Source: Arthrobacter sp. B2a2-09
GTDB taxonomy: Bacteria > Actinomycetota > Actinomycetes > Actinomycetales > Micrococcaceae
Direction: 5' to 3'
Length of the DNA: 43,286 bases
Assembly (NCBI RefSeq): GCF_027587375.1
Contig: NZ_JAMXIC010000033.1
Span: 1-43,286 of the forward strand
Shown here: in pieces, positions 15,621 through 23,261 of the stretch
Position numbering within the stretch: the first letter of the stretch is position 1
How the letters are laid out: each line of letters opens with the position of its first letter
The notes under the pieces: model-generated
Seen by the model: the letters and a program-made list of their open reading frames with translations, nothing else
Told to the model about the DNA's origin: nothing
The model's database searches: none
Made by a program: the position numbers and the translations under genes

Positions 15621-16595
15621 ATGAGTAAAGCTGGACTGCTGTTGAAACGAACAATTCCCACGCTCGCCGGAACCGTTGCTGCCGCCCTGTTGCTTGCCGG
15701 CTGCGGCGGCGCCTCCGTCAACCAAGCGGCTGCCGCAGGTTCTACGGATACGGCCTGCGGAACCGTCAATGTGGCCCTCAACGCGTGGGTGGGCTACACG
15801 GCAAATGCGGCTGTTTACAGCTATATAGCCCAAAACAAGCTTGGTTGCACCGTAGTCCAGAAGGACCTGTCGGAACAGATTTCCTGGCAGGGCTTCGGCT
15901 CAGGTGAAGTCGACGTCATTCTTGAGAACTGGGGTCACGAGGACCTCGCAAAGCAGTACATCACGGATCAGAAAGTGGCAGTGGATGCTGGTCCCACGGG
16001 CAATGAAGGGCATATCGGCTGGTACGTACCACCATGGATGGTCCAGAAGTACCCGGACATCCTGGACAGCAAGAACTTGAACAAATACGCGTCCCTCCTT
16101 GCCACGTCCGAATCGGGCGGCAAGGGCCAGGTGCTGGACGGCGACCCGGCATTCGTGACCAACGATGAAGCCCTCGTCAAGAACCTGGGCCTCGACTACA
16201 AAGTGGTCTTTTCCGGCTCGGAAGCAGCATTGATCCAGTCGTTCCGTACGGCCGAGAAGAACAAGACACCGCTGCTGGGCTACTTCTACGAACCGCAATG
16301 GTTCCTTTCCGAGGTCCCCCTCAAGAAGGTCAGCCTGCCCGCCTACACTCCGGGCTGCGATTCCGACGCCGAGAAGGTGGCCTGTGACTACCCCGATTAC
16401 AAACTGAACAAAGTGATGGCCAAGAAGTTTGCGGACAGCGGTTCTCCCGCCGCGAAACTGCTCAAGGCCTTCTCGTGGACCAATGCGGACCAGAACTCTG
16501 TGGCAACGGACATCCAGGGCGGCATGAAGCCTGACGCCGCCGCCAAGAAATGGGTGGACGCCCACCCCGACGTGGTGGCTGCCTGGCTCAAATAG
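15621..16595 (+). CDS. Betaine/choline-binding lipoprotein of the ABC importer (OpuAC-like)
   Basis: A 324-residue substrate-binding lipoprotein. The signal peptide ends in a lipobox LLAGC with C28 as the lipidated cysteine. The mature part is an OpuAC-type domain rich in tryptophan and tyrosine (NAWVGYTAN, ENWGHED, GWYVPPWM), the residues that form aromatic cages for quaternary amines in this family. AAGGAG lies ten bases before the ATG. It is the last gene of the rightward operon and is followed by a strong intrinsic terminator. Whether it prefers choline, betaine or a related ligand cannot be read from sequence. Confidence 0.92.
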   Translation: MSKAGLLLKRTIPTLAGTVAAALLLAGCGGASVNQAAAAGSTDTACGTVNVALNAWVGYTANAAVYSYIAQNKLGCTVVQKDLSEQISWQGFGSGEVDVILENWGHEDLAKQYITDQKVAVDAGPTGNEGHIGWYVPPWMVQKYPDILDSKNLNKYASLLATSESGGKGQVLDGDPAFVTNDEALVKNLGLDYKVVFSGSEAALIQSFRTAEKNKTPLLGYFYEPQWFLSEVPLKKVSLPAYTPGCDSDAEKVACDYPDYKLNKVMAKKFADSGSPAAKLLKAFSWTNADQNSVATDIQGGMKPDAAAKKWVDAHPDVVAAWLK

Positions 16596-16616
16596 TCTCC
16601 CAACGCACCTTGCTTT

Positions 16617-16656
16617 GAAGCTCCCCGGATCACTCTGATCCGGGGAGCTTCTTTTT
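16617..16656 (+). terminator. Intrinsic terminator of the betaine operon
   Basis: A perfect 16-base-pair stem (arms 16617-16632 and 16636-16651) with a three-base CTC loop is followed by five thymines. It begins 21 bases after the stop of the binding-protein gene. Confidence 0.93.
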
Positions 16657-16750
16657 GCATTCCAAGGCTCCCTCAACTCACTTCGCACCACTCAACGCAA
16701 CCACGTTGCAACTAACGCACCGCCACTCCCCCGCCCGCAACCACCCCTCC

Positions 16751-16816
16751 CCAACCGACTCGCACTTGTTGTCGTTTAGCGCCCTCAAAACGACAACAGT
16801 TGCGAGTTAGTTGGGC
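16751..16816. repeat. 66-bp palindromic intergenic repeat, copy 1
   Basis: One of three copies of a 66-base element in this window. It can fold into a 30-base-pair stem with a six-base loop; about 27 of 30 positions pair if two G-U pairs are counted. It begins CCCAAC and ends GTTGGG, and both arms contain TTGTCGTTT. This is the most diverged copy and lies upstream of the MFS promoter. Confidence 0.85.
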
Positions 16817-16832
16817 GGCAACCGAGAGCCCT

Positions 16833-16888
16833 TGACGGTGACGGGGAACACATCTATTCTGGTGCAACAGCGTTGCGTTGAATGCAAC
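16833..16888 (+). promoter_or_regulatory. Promoter and candidate operator of the MFS/creatinase genes
   Basis: A -35 TTGACG at about 16833-16838 and a -10 TATTCT at about 16856-16861, 17 bases apart, form a good sigma-70-type promoter. Immediately downstream are two overlapping dyads, GCAAC-AGC-GTTGC (16864-16876) and GTTGC-N7-GCAAC (16872-16888). They resemble the TTGCG...CGCAA dyad at 6072. Sites just after the -10 would suit a repressor. Confidence 0.58.
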
Positions 16889-16910
16889 CCCAAAAGTTCT
16901 TGGTGGATTC

Positions 16911-18317
16911 ATGAAAAACGAAGCATCCTCCGTGGCAGCCATCCCGGGAAGCGCTCATGCCGGATCCAAAGGCGGATCCGGCGACCTTCCCGATGCAACA
17001 GCCACCCCTGGCGGCCCGTCAAAGCCAGCCGACCACAACCCGGTCAGCAAAGACACCCGGCGCCGAGTCATCACTGCAAGCTTCATCGGCAATTTCGTCG
17101 AATGGTTCGACTACGCCGTCTACGGCTACCTTGCCGGGATCATCTCGACCGTCTTCTTCCCCGCATCGGACCGGCAGACCGCCCTGCTCGCCACGTTTGG
17201 CGTCTTCGCCGTCTCCTTCTTTGTCCGTCCATTGGGCGGATTCATCTGGGGCCACATCGGTGACCGGCTCGGACGCAAACAAGCACTCTCCCTGTCGATC
17301 GTGCTCATGTCCGTGGCAACGTTCTGCATCGCCCTCATCCCCGGCTACAACACCATCGGCGTCATGGCGCCGGTCCTCCTGCTGCTCGTCCGCGTCGTCC
17401 AGGGATTCTCGGCAGCAGGCGAATACGCAGGTGCCTCAGCCTTCCTGGTGGAGTACGCGCCGGCCAATCGGCGCGGACTCTACGCCGCCGTCGTACCTGC
17501 CAGTACGGCTGCAGGCCTGCTGCTCGGTTCCCTGCTGGCGGCACTCCTAAGCTCGGTGCTGAGCGCCGAGCAGCTCGGTGAATGGGGCTGGCGCTTGCCC
17601 TTCCTTCTTGCCGCCCCGATGGGCCTGATTGGCCGCTACATCCGCACCAAGCTCGAAGACACCCCGGCCTTCCGCGAAATGGCCGCGAAAGACACCGCGG
17701 TCAAGGCTCCGGCCTTCGCGATGTTCAAGACGTACCGCAAGCAGCTCGTCATCGCGACGGGCGCCGTGCTGCTCAACGCCGTCGGCTTCTACGTGATCCT
17801 CAGCTACATGCCGACGTACCTCTCCGAGGAGCTTCACTTCGGTGCAGCCGAATCGTTCCTGGCCACCACCATTGCCCTCCTCAGCTATATCGGATTCATC
17901 TTCCTGACGGGGATCGCATCGGATAGGTTCGGCCGCAAGCGCATGCTCATCACGGCTTCCGTGCTGTTCGTGGTGCTGACCGTTCCGGCGTTCATGCTCC
18001 TCGACACCGGTAATTTTCTAGTCATTGTCCTGGTGCAGATCCTGTTGGGCGGCATGCTCACCCTCAACGACGGCACCCTGCCCAGCTTCCTGGCCGAACT
18101 CTTCCCCACGAGGGTCCGCTACAGCGGCTTCGCCGTCAGCTTCAATCTTTCCAACGCCTTGTTCGGCGGCACAGCCCCGTTCATGGCGACACTCCTCATC
18201 GGCCTGACCCACAACCAACTGGCCCCCGGCTGGTACCTCGTGGCAGCCTCCGTCATTTCCCTCATCGCGGTCCTCTTCGCTGTGGAGACTTCCAAGAAGC
18301 CCCTGCAGCAGGACTGA
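16911..18317 (+). CDS. MFS transporter of the metabolite:H+ symporter (ProP-like) family
   Basis: A 468-residue 12-helix transporter. The MHS hallmark GNFVEWFDYAVYGYLA starts helix 1, GHIGDRLGRKQ is the conserved loop 2-3 motif and a second SDRFGRKR copy occurs between helices 8 and 9. MHS proteins import betaine, proline, dicarboxylates and similar solutes with protons. The creatinase gene follows 31 bases later, so creatine, or possibly sarcosine or betaine, is the probable cargo. A TTG at 16878 is in frame, but the ATG at 16911 with GGTGG upstream is the likelier start. The long hydrophilic N-terminus of about 55 residues is longer than usual. Confidence 0.88.
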   Translation: MKNEASSVAAIPGSAHAGSKGGSGDLPDATATPGGPSKPADHNPVSKDTRRRVITASFIGNFVEWFDYAVYGYLAGIISTVFFPASDRQTALLATFGVFAVSFFVRPLGGFIWGHIGDRLGRKQALSLSIVLMSVATFCIALIPGYNTIGVMAPVLLLLVRVVQGFSAAGEYAGASAFLVEYAPANRRGLYAAVVPASTAAGLLLGSLLAALLSSVLSAEQLGEWGWRLPFLLAAPMGLIGRYIRTKLEDTPAFREMAAKDTAVKAPAFAMFKTYRKQLVIATGAVLLNAVGFYVILSYMPTYLSEELHFGAAESFLATTIALLSYIGFIFLTGIASDRFGRKRMLITASVLFVVLTVPAFMLLDTGNFLVIVLVQILLGGMLTLNDGTLPSFLAELFPTRVRYSGFAVSFNLSNALFGGTAPFMATLLIGLTHNQLAPGWYLVAASVISLIAVLFAVETSKKPLQQD

Positions 18318-18348
18318 AACAACCCACCCATTGAAAGGAACACCACCC

Positions 18349-19605
18349 ATGACCATCACCGAGAATGAAGCCGTAAGCGACGTCGCCAAGCTTGAGCGCC
18401 TCAAGGTCCTCAACAACGGAGAGAAAGTCTCCCTGACTTTCTCCGACGCTGAGTTTGAGCGACGCCTTGCCGGTCTTCGCCGGATCATGGCCGAGAAGGA
18501 ACTGGACGCCGTTGTCCTAACCAGTTACCACTCCATCAAGTACTACTCCGACTTCCTGTTCACCTACTTCGGCCGTTCCTACGCCATGGTGGTCACGGCC
18601 GACGACACCGTCACTGTCACCGCCAACATCGACGCCGGAATGCCGTGGCGCCGCAGCTACGGGGACAACCTGGTCTACACGGACTGGCGCCGGGACAACT
18701 ACATCTTTGGCATCCAGGAAGTGCTGCGCACCCGCGGGATCAACGTCCGGCGCCTGGGTGTCGAGGACGATTCCCTTCCGCTGGACAACCGCAACAAGAT
18801 CCAGGCCGCCTTCTCCAGCGCGACGCTTGTGGATGTAGCCCAAGCCGCGATGCGCCAGCGCATGATCAAGTCTTCCGAGGAGATCGAGGTCATCAAGCAC
18901 GGCGCCCGGATCGGCGACCTTGGTGGCGAGGCGATCCGCAACGCCATCACCGCAGGAATCACTGAGTACGAGGTCGCTCTGATCGGCACCGAAGCCATGG
19001 TGCACGAGATCGCCCGGACATTCCCGGACTCCGAGATCCGCGATACCTGGGTGTGGTTCCAGTCCGGCATCAACACGGACGGCGCCCACAACTGGGCCAC
19101 CACCCGCAAGATCCAGGAACATGACATCCTGTCGCTGAACTGCTTTCCCATGACATCGGGCTACTACACGGCGCTGGAGCGAACCCTGTTCTACGGCGAA
19201 CCCGATGCCCGCTCCCTGGAACTGTGGAACATCAACGTGGAAGTACACAAGCGTGGCCTGGAGCTCATCAAGCCCGGGGCGGTCTGCAAGGACATCGCCG
19301 CTGAGCTCAACGAGATCTATGTTTCGTATGGACTGCTCGCCAACCGCACCTTCGGCTACGGACACTCCTTCGGCGTCCTCTCGCACTACTACGGCCGCGA
19401 AGCCGGCCTCGAACTGCGCGAAGACATCGACACAGTCCTGGAGCCCGGCATGGTGGTCTCCATGGAGCCAATGATCACGGTCCTCGACGGCCAGCCGGGT
19501 GCCGGCGGGTACCGGGAACACGACATCCTGGTGGTCGGCGAAGACGGTGCCGAGAACATCACCAAGTTCCCGTTCGGCCCGGAATACAACATCATCGGCG
19601 CTTAA
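18349..19605 (+). CDS. Creatinase (creatine amidinohydrolase)
   Basis: A 418-residue protein of the M24 'pita-bread' fold that strongly resembles what I recall of Pseudomonas putida creatinase, with shared stretches such as FQSGINTDGAHN, LSLNCFPM, GYYTALERTLF, FGYGHSFG and VSMEPMI. The catalytic histidine (H232 in Pseudomonas) corresponds to H247 here. Creatinase splits creatine into sarcosine and urea and, unlike M24 peptidases, needs no metal. The ATG at 18349 with AAAGGAA upstream is preferred over an in-frame TTG at 18331. It shares its product, sarcosine, with the dimethylglycine oxidase of the neighbouring operon. Confidence 0.94.
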   Translation: MTITENEAVSDVAKLERLKVLNNGEKVSLTFSDAEFERRLAGLRRIMAEKELDAVVLTSYHSIKYYSDFLFTYFGRSYAMVVTADDTVTVTANIDAGMPWRRSYGDNLVYTDWRRDNYIFGIQEVLRTRGINVRRLGVEDDSLPLDNRNKIQAAFSSATLVDVAQAAMRQRMIKSSEEIEVIKHGARIGDLGGEAIRNAITAGITEYEVALIGTEAMVHEIARTFPDSEIRDTWVWFQSGINTDGAHNWATTRKIQEHDILSLNCFPMTSGYYTALERTLFYGEPDARSLELWNINVEVHKRGLELIKPGAVCKDIAAELNEIYVSYGLLANRTFGYGHSFGVLSHYYGREAGLELREDIDTVLEPGMVVSMEPMITVLDGQPGAGGYREHDILVVGEDGAENITKFPFGPEYNIIGA

Positions 19606-19620
19606 CACCTGCCCTCCACC

Positions 19621-19699
19621 GGACATGCCCAACCTTGCGCCCGAGCAGTGGACATATGACTCATATGCTCATTGCTGTAGGCCATGGCTGGGCATGTCC
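19621..19699. promoter_or_regulatory. 79-bp concentric dyad before the second IclR gene
   Basis: Perfect 11-base inverted arms (GGACATGCCCA at 19621-19631, TGGGCATGTCC at 19689-19699) surround CATATG-ACT-CATATG (19653-19667). Both dyads share the centre at base 19660, and about 30 of 39 base pairs are symmetric overall. The element fills most of the 113-base gap between creatinase and the IclR gene and ends 19 bases before the GTG start. It is a candidate autoregulatory operator; no U-tract follows, so it does not look like a terminator. Confidence 0.6.
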
Positions 19700-19718
19700 C
19701 GATTAAAAGAGCCATATA

Positions 19719-20543
19719 GTGACCATCATGACCCCAGCAGAACCGCGTGCAACCACCAGCGACACTCCGGCCAACGGCGATTCCAGAGGCGCCTCGGTCC
19801 TCGAGAACGCCATTGCCGTGCTCCGCAGCTTCACCGCCGAGGAACCCTTGCTGGGTGTCACCGAGATCGCCGGCAGGATCGGCTTGCACAAGAGCACCGT
19901 GTCCCGGATCCTGGCAACCTTCGAACAGGAACACTTGGTGGAGCGCGACCCCGAGTCCCGCCGCTTCCGGCTGGGCCTGGGGATGATCGCCCTTGCCGGC
20001 CCGCTCCTTGCCGAACTGGAAGAGCGCCGGGTGGCCTATCCCGTGCTGCGTGAGCTGAGCGAACGGACCGGCGAGACGAGCGCGCTCATGGTGTGGAACG
20101 GGAGCGAATCCATGTGCGTGGAGCAAATCGCCAGCCGTCACCAAGTCAAGCATCTTGCCCCGTTGGGTGCCCGCTACAACGAGGCGCTCAGCTCCTCGGT
20201 ACAGGTCTTCCTTGCCTCCGAAGACGCCGACCGCGTGCGTATGCTCCTGCGCAGCGGCTCCATTACATTGCCCGGTCTCGACGACGAAGCACTCGAGGCC
20301 TACCTTCTCCGACTCCAGGAGTCAGTGAAGCGTGGCTGGGCCTTCAATTTCGGCGAAACGTCGATTGAAGAAGTCGGCGTCGCCTCCCCGGTCTTTGACC
20401 ACCGCGGAGACATCGTGGCCTCCGTCCTGATCCCGGCGCCCAAGTTCCGGGTCTCGCAGGACACGCTCGCCAGCCTCGGCGAGGCATGCCAAGACGCAGC
20501 CGGCAAAATCACCACTCGCCTGGGCGGCCGCGCCCCGCACTAA
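19719..20543 (+). CDS. IclR-family transcriptional regulator of the creatine module
   Basis: A 274-residue IclR protein. The winged helix-turn-helix is at about residues 27-90 (ENAIAVLRSFTAEEPLLGV..., LHKSTVSRILATFE), followed by the effector-binding domain (QDTLASLGEACQDAAGKITTRL at the end). The GTG at 19719 is preceded by AAAAGAG; an ATG at 19728 is an alternative. It follows creatinase in the same direction and is preceded by a large symmetric element. It most likely senses creatine, sarcosine or a related compound and controls the MFS/creatinase genes; this is inferred from position. Confidence 0.88.
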   Translation: MTIMTPAEPRATTSDTPANGDSRGASVLENAIAVLRSFTAEEPLLGVTEIAGRIGLHKSTVSRILATFEQEHLVERDPESRRFRLGLGMIALAGPLLAELEERRVAYPVLRELSERTGETSALMVWNGSESMCVEQIASRHQVKHLAPLGARYNEALSSSVQVFLASEDADRVRMLLRSGSITLPGLDDEALEAYLLRLQESVKRGWAFNFGETSIEEVGVASPVFDHRGDIVASVLIPAPKFRVSQDTLASLGEACQDAAGKITTRLGGRAPH

Positions 20544-20556
20544 CCTGCCGGGAAGC

Positions 20557-20622
20557 CCCAACTGACTCGCATTTGTTGTCGTTTTGAGCCCTCATAACGA
20601 CAACAAATGCGAGTCACTTGGG
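20557..20622. repeat. 66-bp palindromic intergenic repeat, copy 2
   Basis: Same 66-base family as at 16751 and 25629. 28 of 30 stem positions pair. It lies 13 bases after the IclR stop and 64 bases before the end of the convergent LOG gene, a position suited to a bidirectional terminator, although no external T-run is present. Confidence 0.88.
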
Positions 20623-20686
20623 CTGCGGTGCCGGTGGCGGCGGTGGCGGGCGGGCGGGAACCAAGGGCCGCGGCGACTGAACGCAG

Positions 20687-21820
20687 TTAGTCCGCGACGA
20701 CGGCGAGCGCTTCCTCGACGCTGTCCACCAGGAAGATCCGGCCCTCCATCACTTTCCCGGCAGCAAGACTCTGCAACATGGGCCAAGCGGGATACTTGTG
20801 CTCCCAGTGGTCGCGCCCTACGAGCACCATGGGCGTGACGGTTTCCGGGGCTCCGTAGAAGTTCTCGCACGCGTCCTGGAAGATTTCCTGCACAGTGCCG
20901 GCGGAGCCCGGGAGGAACACGATCCCGCCGTTGCATAGCTCGAGCAAGATCGCTTCGCGCATGGAATTGGCGAAGTACTTGGCGATGTGGGTGGCAAAGA
21001 GGTTTGGCGGCTCGTGCCCGTAAAACCAGGTGGGGATCCCCAGCGACGTCGTCCCGCGGGGATGGTGCCCGACGACGGCGGCCGCCGCCCGCGCCCACGC
21101 CGTCACCGAGGGCCGGAAACCCGGCACGGCCGCGAGCGATTGCAGCGCGACGGCGAAGTCGACGTCGGGCAGGCCGCTCAGGTAGGCGCCCAAATTGGCG
21201 GCTTCCATGGCACCCGGCCCTCCCCCGGTGGCCACTGTGAAGCCGGACAGCGCCAAGAGCCGACCCAAGCGCGCGGCGTCGTCGAAGTCCTGTGTTCCGC
21301 GTTGCGCGACGTGGCCGCCCATGACTCCCACGATCTTGTTCCCCGCGAAATCCCCGTTGCCCAGGAGTTCGTCCAAAGCGTCCCCGATGGCGTGGTCGTG
21401 CAGCGCGGCGGCGAGGGTGGCGTCCAGGCTGGTCCGTTGCCCCGGCATGATGCTCCAGTGGTACACCTGGGCGTCCAGGGTTGCTTCGTACTCCGTGGCG
21501 TCAATGTCCTCGTACAGTTCAGCGGCGCTGTAGAGGCTGCCCCGGTACGGGTTGAACGGCACGCCGCGCAGCTTCGGAAAGATGAGTGCTCCGCGGCTGC
21601 GCAGGGAGTCCTCGACGCCGTCGTCGAAGGTACAGCCCAGGAAGATGGCGCCTTGGGGATCCAGCCTCTGCAGGTCCGCCCGTCGGCCTCGCAGGTCCAG
21701 CGACTGGGCGTGCCATCCGTGCATCGTTGCGGCCCCGGAGCTCAGCAAGCTGTCGAAATGGGCGACGCTCTCAATGTCGAGTGTGCGGGGACTGGGAACC
21801 AGGGCGCGGGACGGATTCAT
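20687..21820 (-). CDS. LOG-family (Rossmann-fold nucleotide-binding) protein with N-terminal extension
   Basis: A 377-residue protein whose C-terminal part carries the LOG/'lysine decarboxylase-like' signatures TGGGPGAMEAAN (about residue 200) and LPGSAGTVQEI (about 310). These bind the phosphoribosyl group in nucleoside-5'-monophosphate phosphoribohydrolases. Ordinary LOG proteins have about 180-200 residues; here an extra region of some 160 residues without recognisable motifs precedes the fold. The LOG motif's first glycine pair, usually PGGxGT, is PGSAGT here. Reaction and substrate are unknown; hydrolysis of a nucleotide N-glycosidic bond is a family-based guess. It is divergent from the amidotransferase-like gene with a 63-base gap. 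Confidence 0.8.
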   Translation of the reverse strand: MNPSRALVPSPRTLDIESVAHFDSLLSSGAATMHGWHAQSLDLRGRRADLQRLDPQGAIFLGCTFDDGVEDSLRSRGALIFPKLRGVPFNPYRGSLYSAAELYEDIDATEYEATLDAQVYHWSIMPGQRTSLDATLAAALHDHAIGDALDELLGNGDFAGNKIVGVMGGHVAQRGTQDFDDAARLGRLLALSGFTVATGGGPGAMEAANLGAYLSGLPDVDFAVALQSLAAVPGFRPSVTAWARAAAAVVGHHPRGTTSLGIPTWFYGHEPPNLFATHIAKYFANSMREAILLELCNGGIVFLPGSAGTVQEIFQDACENFYGAPETVTPMVLVGRDHWEHKYPAWPMLQSLAAGKVMEGRIFLVDSVEEALAVVAD

Positions 21821-21883
21821 GGCATCAGCGTAAGCCCGCGGTTCCCGTTGCGCAGGAGTCGCCCGGCCAGTGCATCATGGAGC

Positions 21884-22663
21884 ATGCAGACTTCCGAACA
21901 GCAGAGCAGCGTCCGGCCCCGGATCGGCATTCCCGTCCGCCTGAGCAGCTCCCAAAACGCGGATGCCCGCGTCGGAGAGGCGAATGAACTCTTCGACTTC
22001 ATCGTCGAATTAGTGCGCGACGCCGGTGCGGAGCCTGTACTGCTGGACGCCTCCTTCACCGACGAAGCCGGCCGGCTGGCCGCCGAGCTCCGTTCGCTCA
22101 ACGGGGTCCTGTTGCCCGGCGGCGGGGACCTGGATCCGCGACTCTACGGTGAAGAAGCGACCGAAGCCTGCTACGACGTCAATCCTGACCAGGACCGATT
22201 GGACTTGGCGGTCGCCCGTGGATCGCTCGACGCCGGTTTGCCCACCCTCGGCATCTGCCGCGGCCACCAGCTCCTTAACGTGGCCTACGGCGGGACGCTC
22301 ATCCAGGACATGCACCCATCGTTGGTGGAGCACAACGGCCTGACTCCGGCGGAGGGTGAGCTGAGCGCCTGGGCGTGGCACGACGTCGAACTTTCGCCAG
22401 ATTCCAAAGTGGCCGGGCTTTACGGCTCACGGGACTCGGTGCGGATTGCTTCGGGACATCACCAGGCCGTGGCCCGGGTAGGCGATGGCTTGGTGGTGAC
22501 TGCGGTGGCAGAGGACGGCACGGTGGAGGCCCTTGAGGACCCACAACGCTGGGTGGCATCAGTGCAATGGCATCCCGAGGCCTCGCAGCTGCCTGAGGAG
22601 GAACGGCTCGCCCCGTTCAAGGCTTTCGTGGAGGTCTGTAGGACGCTGCGTCCCGTGGCCTGA
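21884..22663 (+). CDS. Class I glutamine amidotransferase-like hydrolase (gamma-glutamyl-GABA hydrolase family)
   Basis: A 259-residue Peptidase C26/PuuD-type protein. The nucleophile is C125 (GICRGHQLLN), and the catalytic His-Glu pair is H230 and E232 (QWHPEAS). The oxyanion strand LLPGGGDLDPRLYG is typical of the family that hydrolyses gamma-glutamyl amides such as gamma-glutamyl-GABA. No polyamine or GABA genes are visible nearby, so the substrate is open. A much longer frame exists upstream but is the shadow of the divergent LOG gene; the ATG at 21884 begins just before the conserved PRIGIPVRL strand. The ribosome binding site is weak. Confidence 0.85.
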   Translation: MQTSEQQSSVRPRIGIPVRLSSSQNADARVGEANELFDFIVELVRDAGAEPVLLDASFTDEAGRLAAELRSLNGVLLPGGGDLDPRLYGEEATEACYDVNPDQDRLDLAVARGSLDAGLPTLGICRGHQLLNVAYGGTLIQDMHPSLVEHNGLTPAEGELSAWAWHDVELSPDSKVAGLYGSRDSVRIASGHHQAVARVGDGLVVTAVAEDGTVEALEDPQRWVASVQWHPEASQLPEEERLAPFKAFVEVCRTLRPVA

Positions 22664-22710
22664 CGGAGACGGCCGGTGTCCGCCTGCCGGAGGAAATTGC
22701 CCGTTCCGGT

Positions 22711-22735
22711 GAACCTGACCGCCCCGGAATTCGTC
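22711..22735 (+). promoter_or_regulatory. Possible ECF-sigma-type promoter before the cupredoxin gene
   Basis: GAAC at 22711-22714 and CGTC at 22732-22735 are 17 bases apart, matching the general pattern of extracytoplasmic-function sigma promoters (GAAC...CGTC). It lies 56 bases upstream of the lipoprotein start. No sigma factor gene is nearby, so the call is tentative. Confidence 0.3.
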
Positions 22736-22791
22736 TCATCAATGTGGCAAGCAAATTCGCGCCACCGGACACGAAGAGCGGGGAACCAAAC

Positions 22792-23196
22792 ATGAGGAAC
22801 AACCCCAAAGCCATGATGGCCATCGTTGGAGCGGCCGCCCTGATTGCCTTGAGCGGTTGCGGGGTGTCCGGAAATGGCTACCAGGGCGGGTCGTCGAGCC
22901 AACCTACTGCAGCTTCCTCGACTGCTCCGCCGTCCGGGACCTCCCAATCGCTCACCATCACCATCAAGGACTTCGGCTATCAAGGACCCGTCTCGGTCAG
23001 CCCGGGCGCCAAAATCACCGTGAAGAACGAGGACACCCAGGCCCACACGGTCACCTCGGACGATGGAAAGGCCTTCGACGCCGCCGTCGATGGCGGGGGT
23101 GGAACAGCTCAGTTCACCGCGCCCACCACACCGGGCAGCTATCCCTACCACTGCGCCTACCACTCCAATATGCATGGAACCCTGGTCGTGAAATGA
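22792..23196 (+). CDS. Cupredoxin-domain lipoprotein (blue copper protein)
   Basis: A 134-residue exported protein. The signal peptide ends in ALSGC with C23 as lipid anchor. A Ser/Thr/Pro-rich linker (about 27-52) leads into a plastocyanin/amicyanin-like domain with all four type 1 copper ligands: H85, C121, H124 and M127 (YHCAYHSNMHG). It should hold copper on the outer face of the membrane and shuttle electrons. An in-frame start at 22744 would give a hydrophilic leader before the signal peptide, so the ATG at 22792 is preferred. Its stop lies in the first unit of a tandem repeat that leads into the next gene. Confidence 0.88.
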   Translation: MRNNPKAMMAIVGAAALIALSGCGVSGNGYQGGSSSQPTAASSTAPPSGTSQSLTITIKDFGYQGPVSVSPGAKITVKNEDTQAHTVTSDDGKAFDAAVDGGGGTAQFTAPTTPGSYPYHCAYHSNMHGTLVVK

Positions 23197-23261
23197 GCAC
23201 AGTGAAATGAGCACTTGGGAAATGAGCACTCGGGAAATGAGGACAGGGAAATGAGCACTCG
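23188..23261 (+). repeat. Tandem repeat of a start-codon region (five units of 14-16 bases)
   Basis: Five consecutive units of the form GGAAATGAGCACNN begin at 23188, 23202, 23218, 23233 and 23247. Each contains an ATG. The first holds the stop of the cupredoxin gene, the last holds the start of the membrane-protein gene, and unit lengths put the first four ATGs out of frame with that gene. It looks like serial duplication of an ATGA stop/start junction. Confidence 0.85.

Larger units (their letters stand above)
16657..16910. other. Gene-free stretch between betaine operon and MFS gene
   Basis: Together with the terminator before it, this makes a gap of about 315 bases without a gene. It holds GCAAC-CAC-GTTGC at 16697-16709, a copy of the 66-bp palindromic repeat, a sigma-70-like promoter and two further GTTGC/GCAAC dyads. 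No credible reading frame was found. Confidence 0.7.

Noticed and set aside
18349..19605. Creatinase gene as an Xaa-Pro aminopeptidase
   Set aside because: The M24 fold alone would allow this, but many stretches and the catalytic His context match creatinase, and the genes around it produce sarcosine as well.
20987..21883. Long rightward open frame upstream of the amidotransferase-like gene (299 extra codons)
   Set aside because: It is antisense to the LOG-family gene, has no domain and a composition typical of a high-GC shadow frame.
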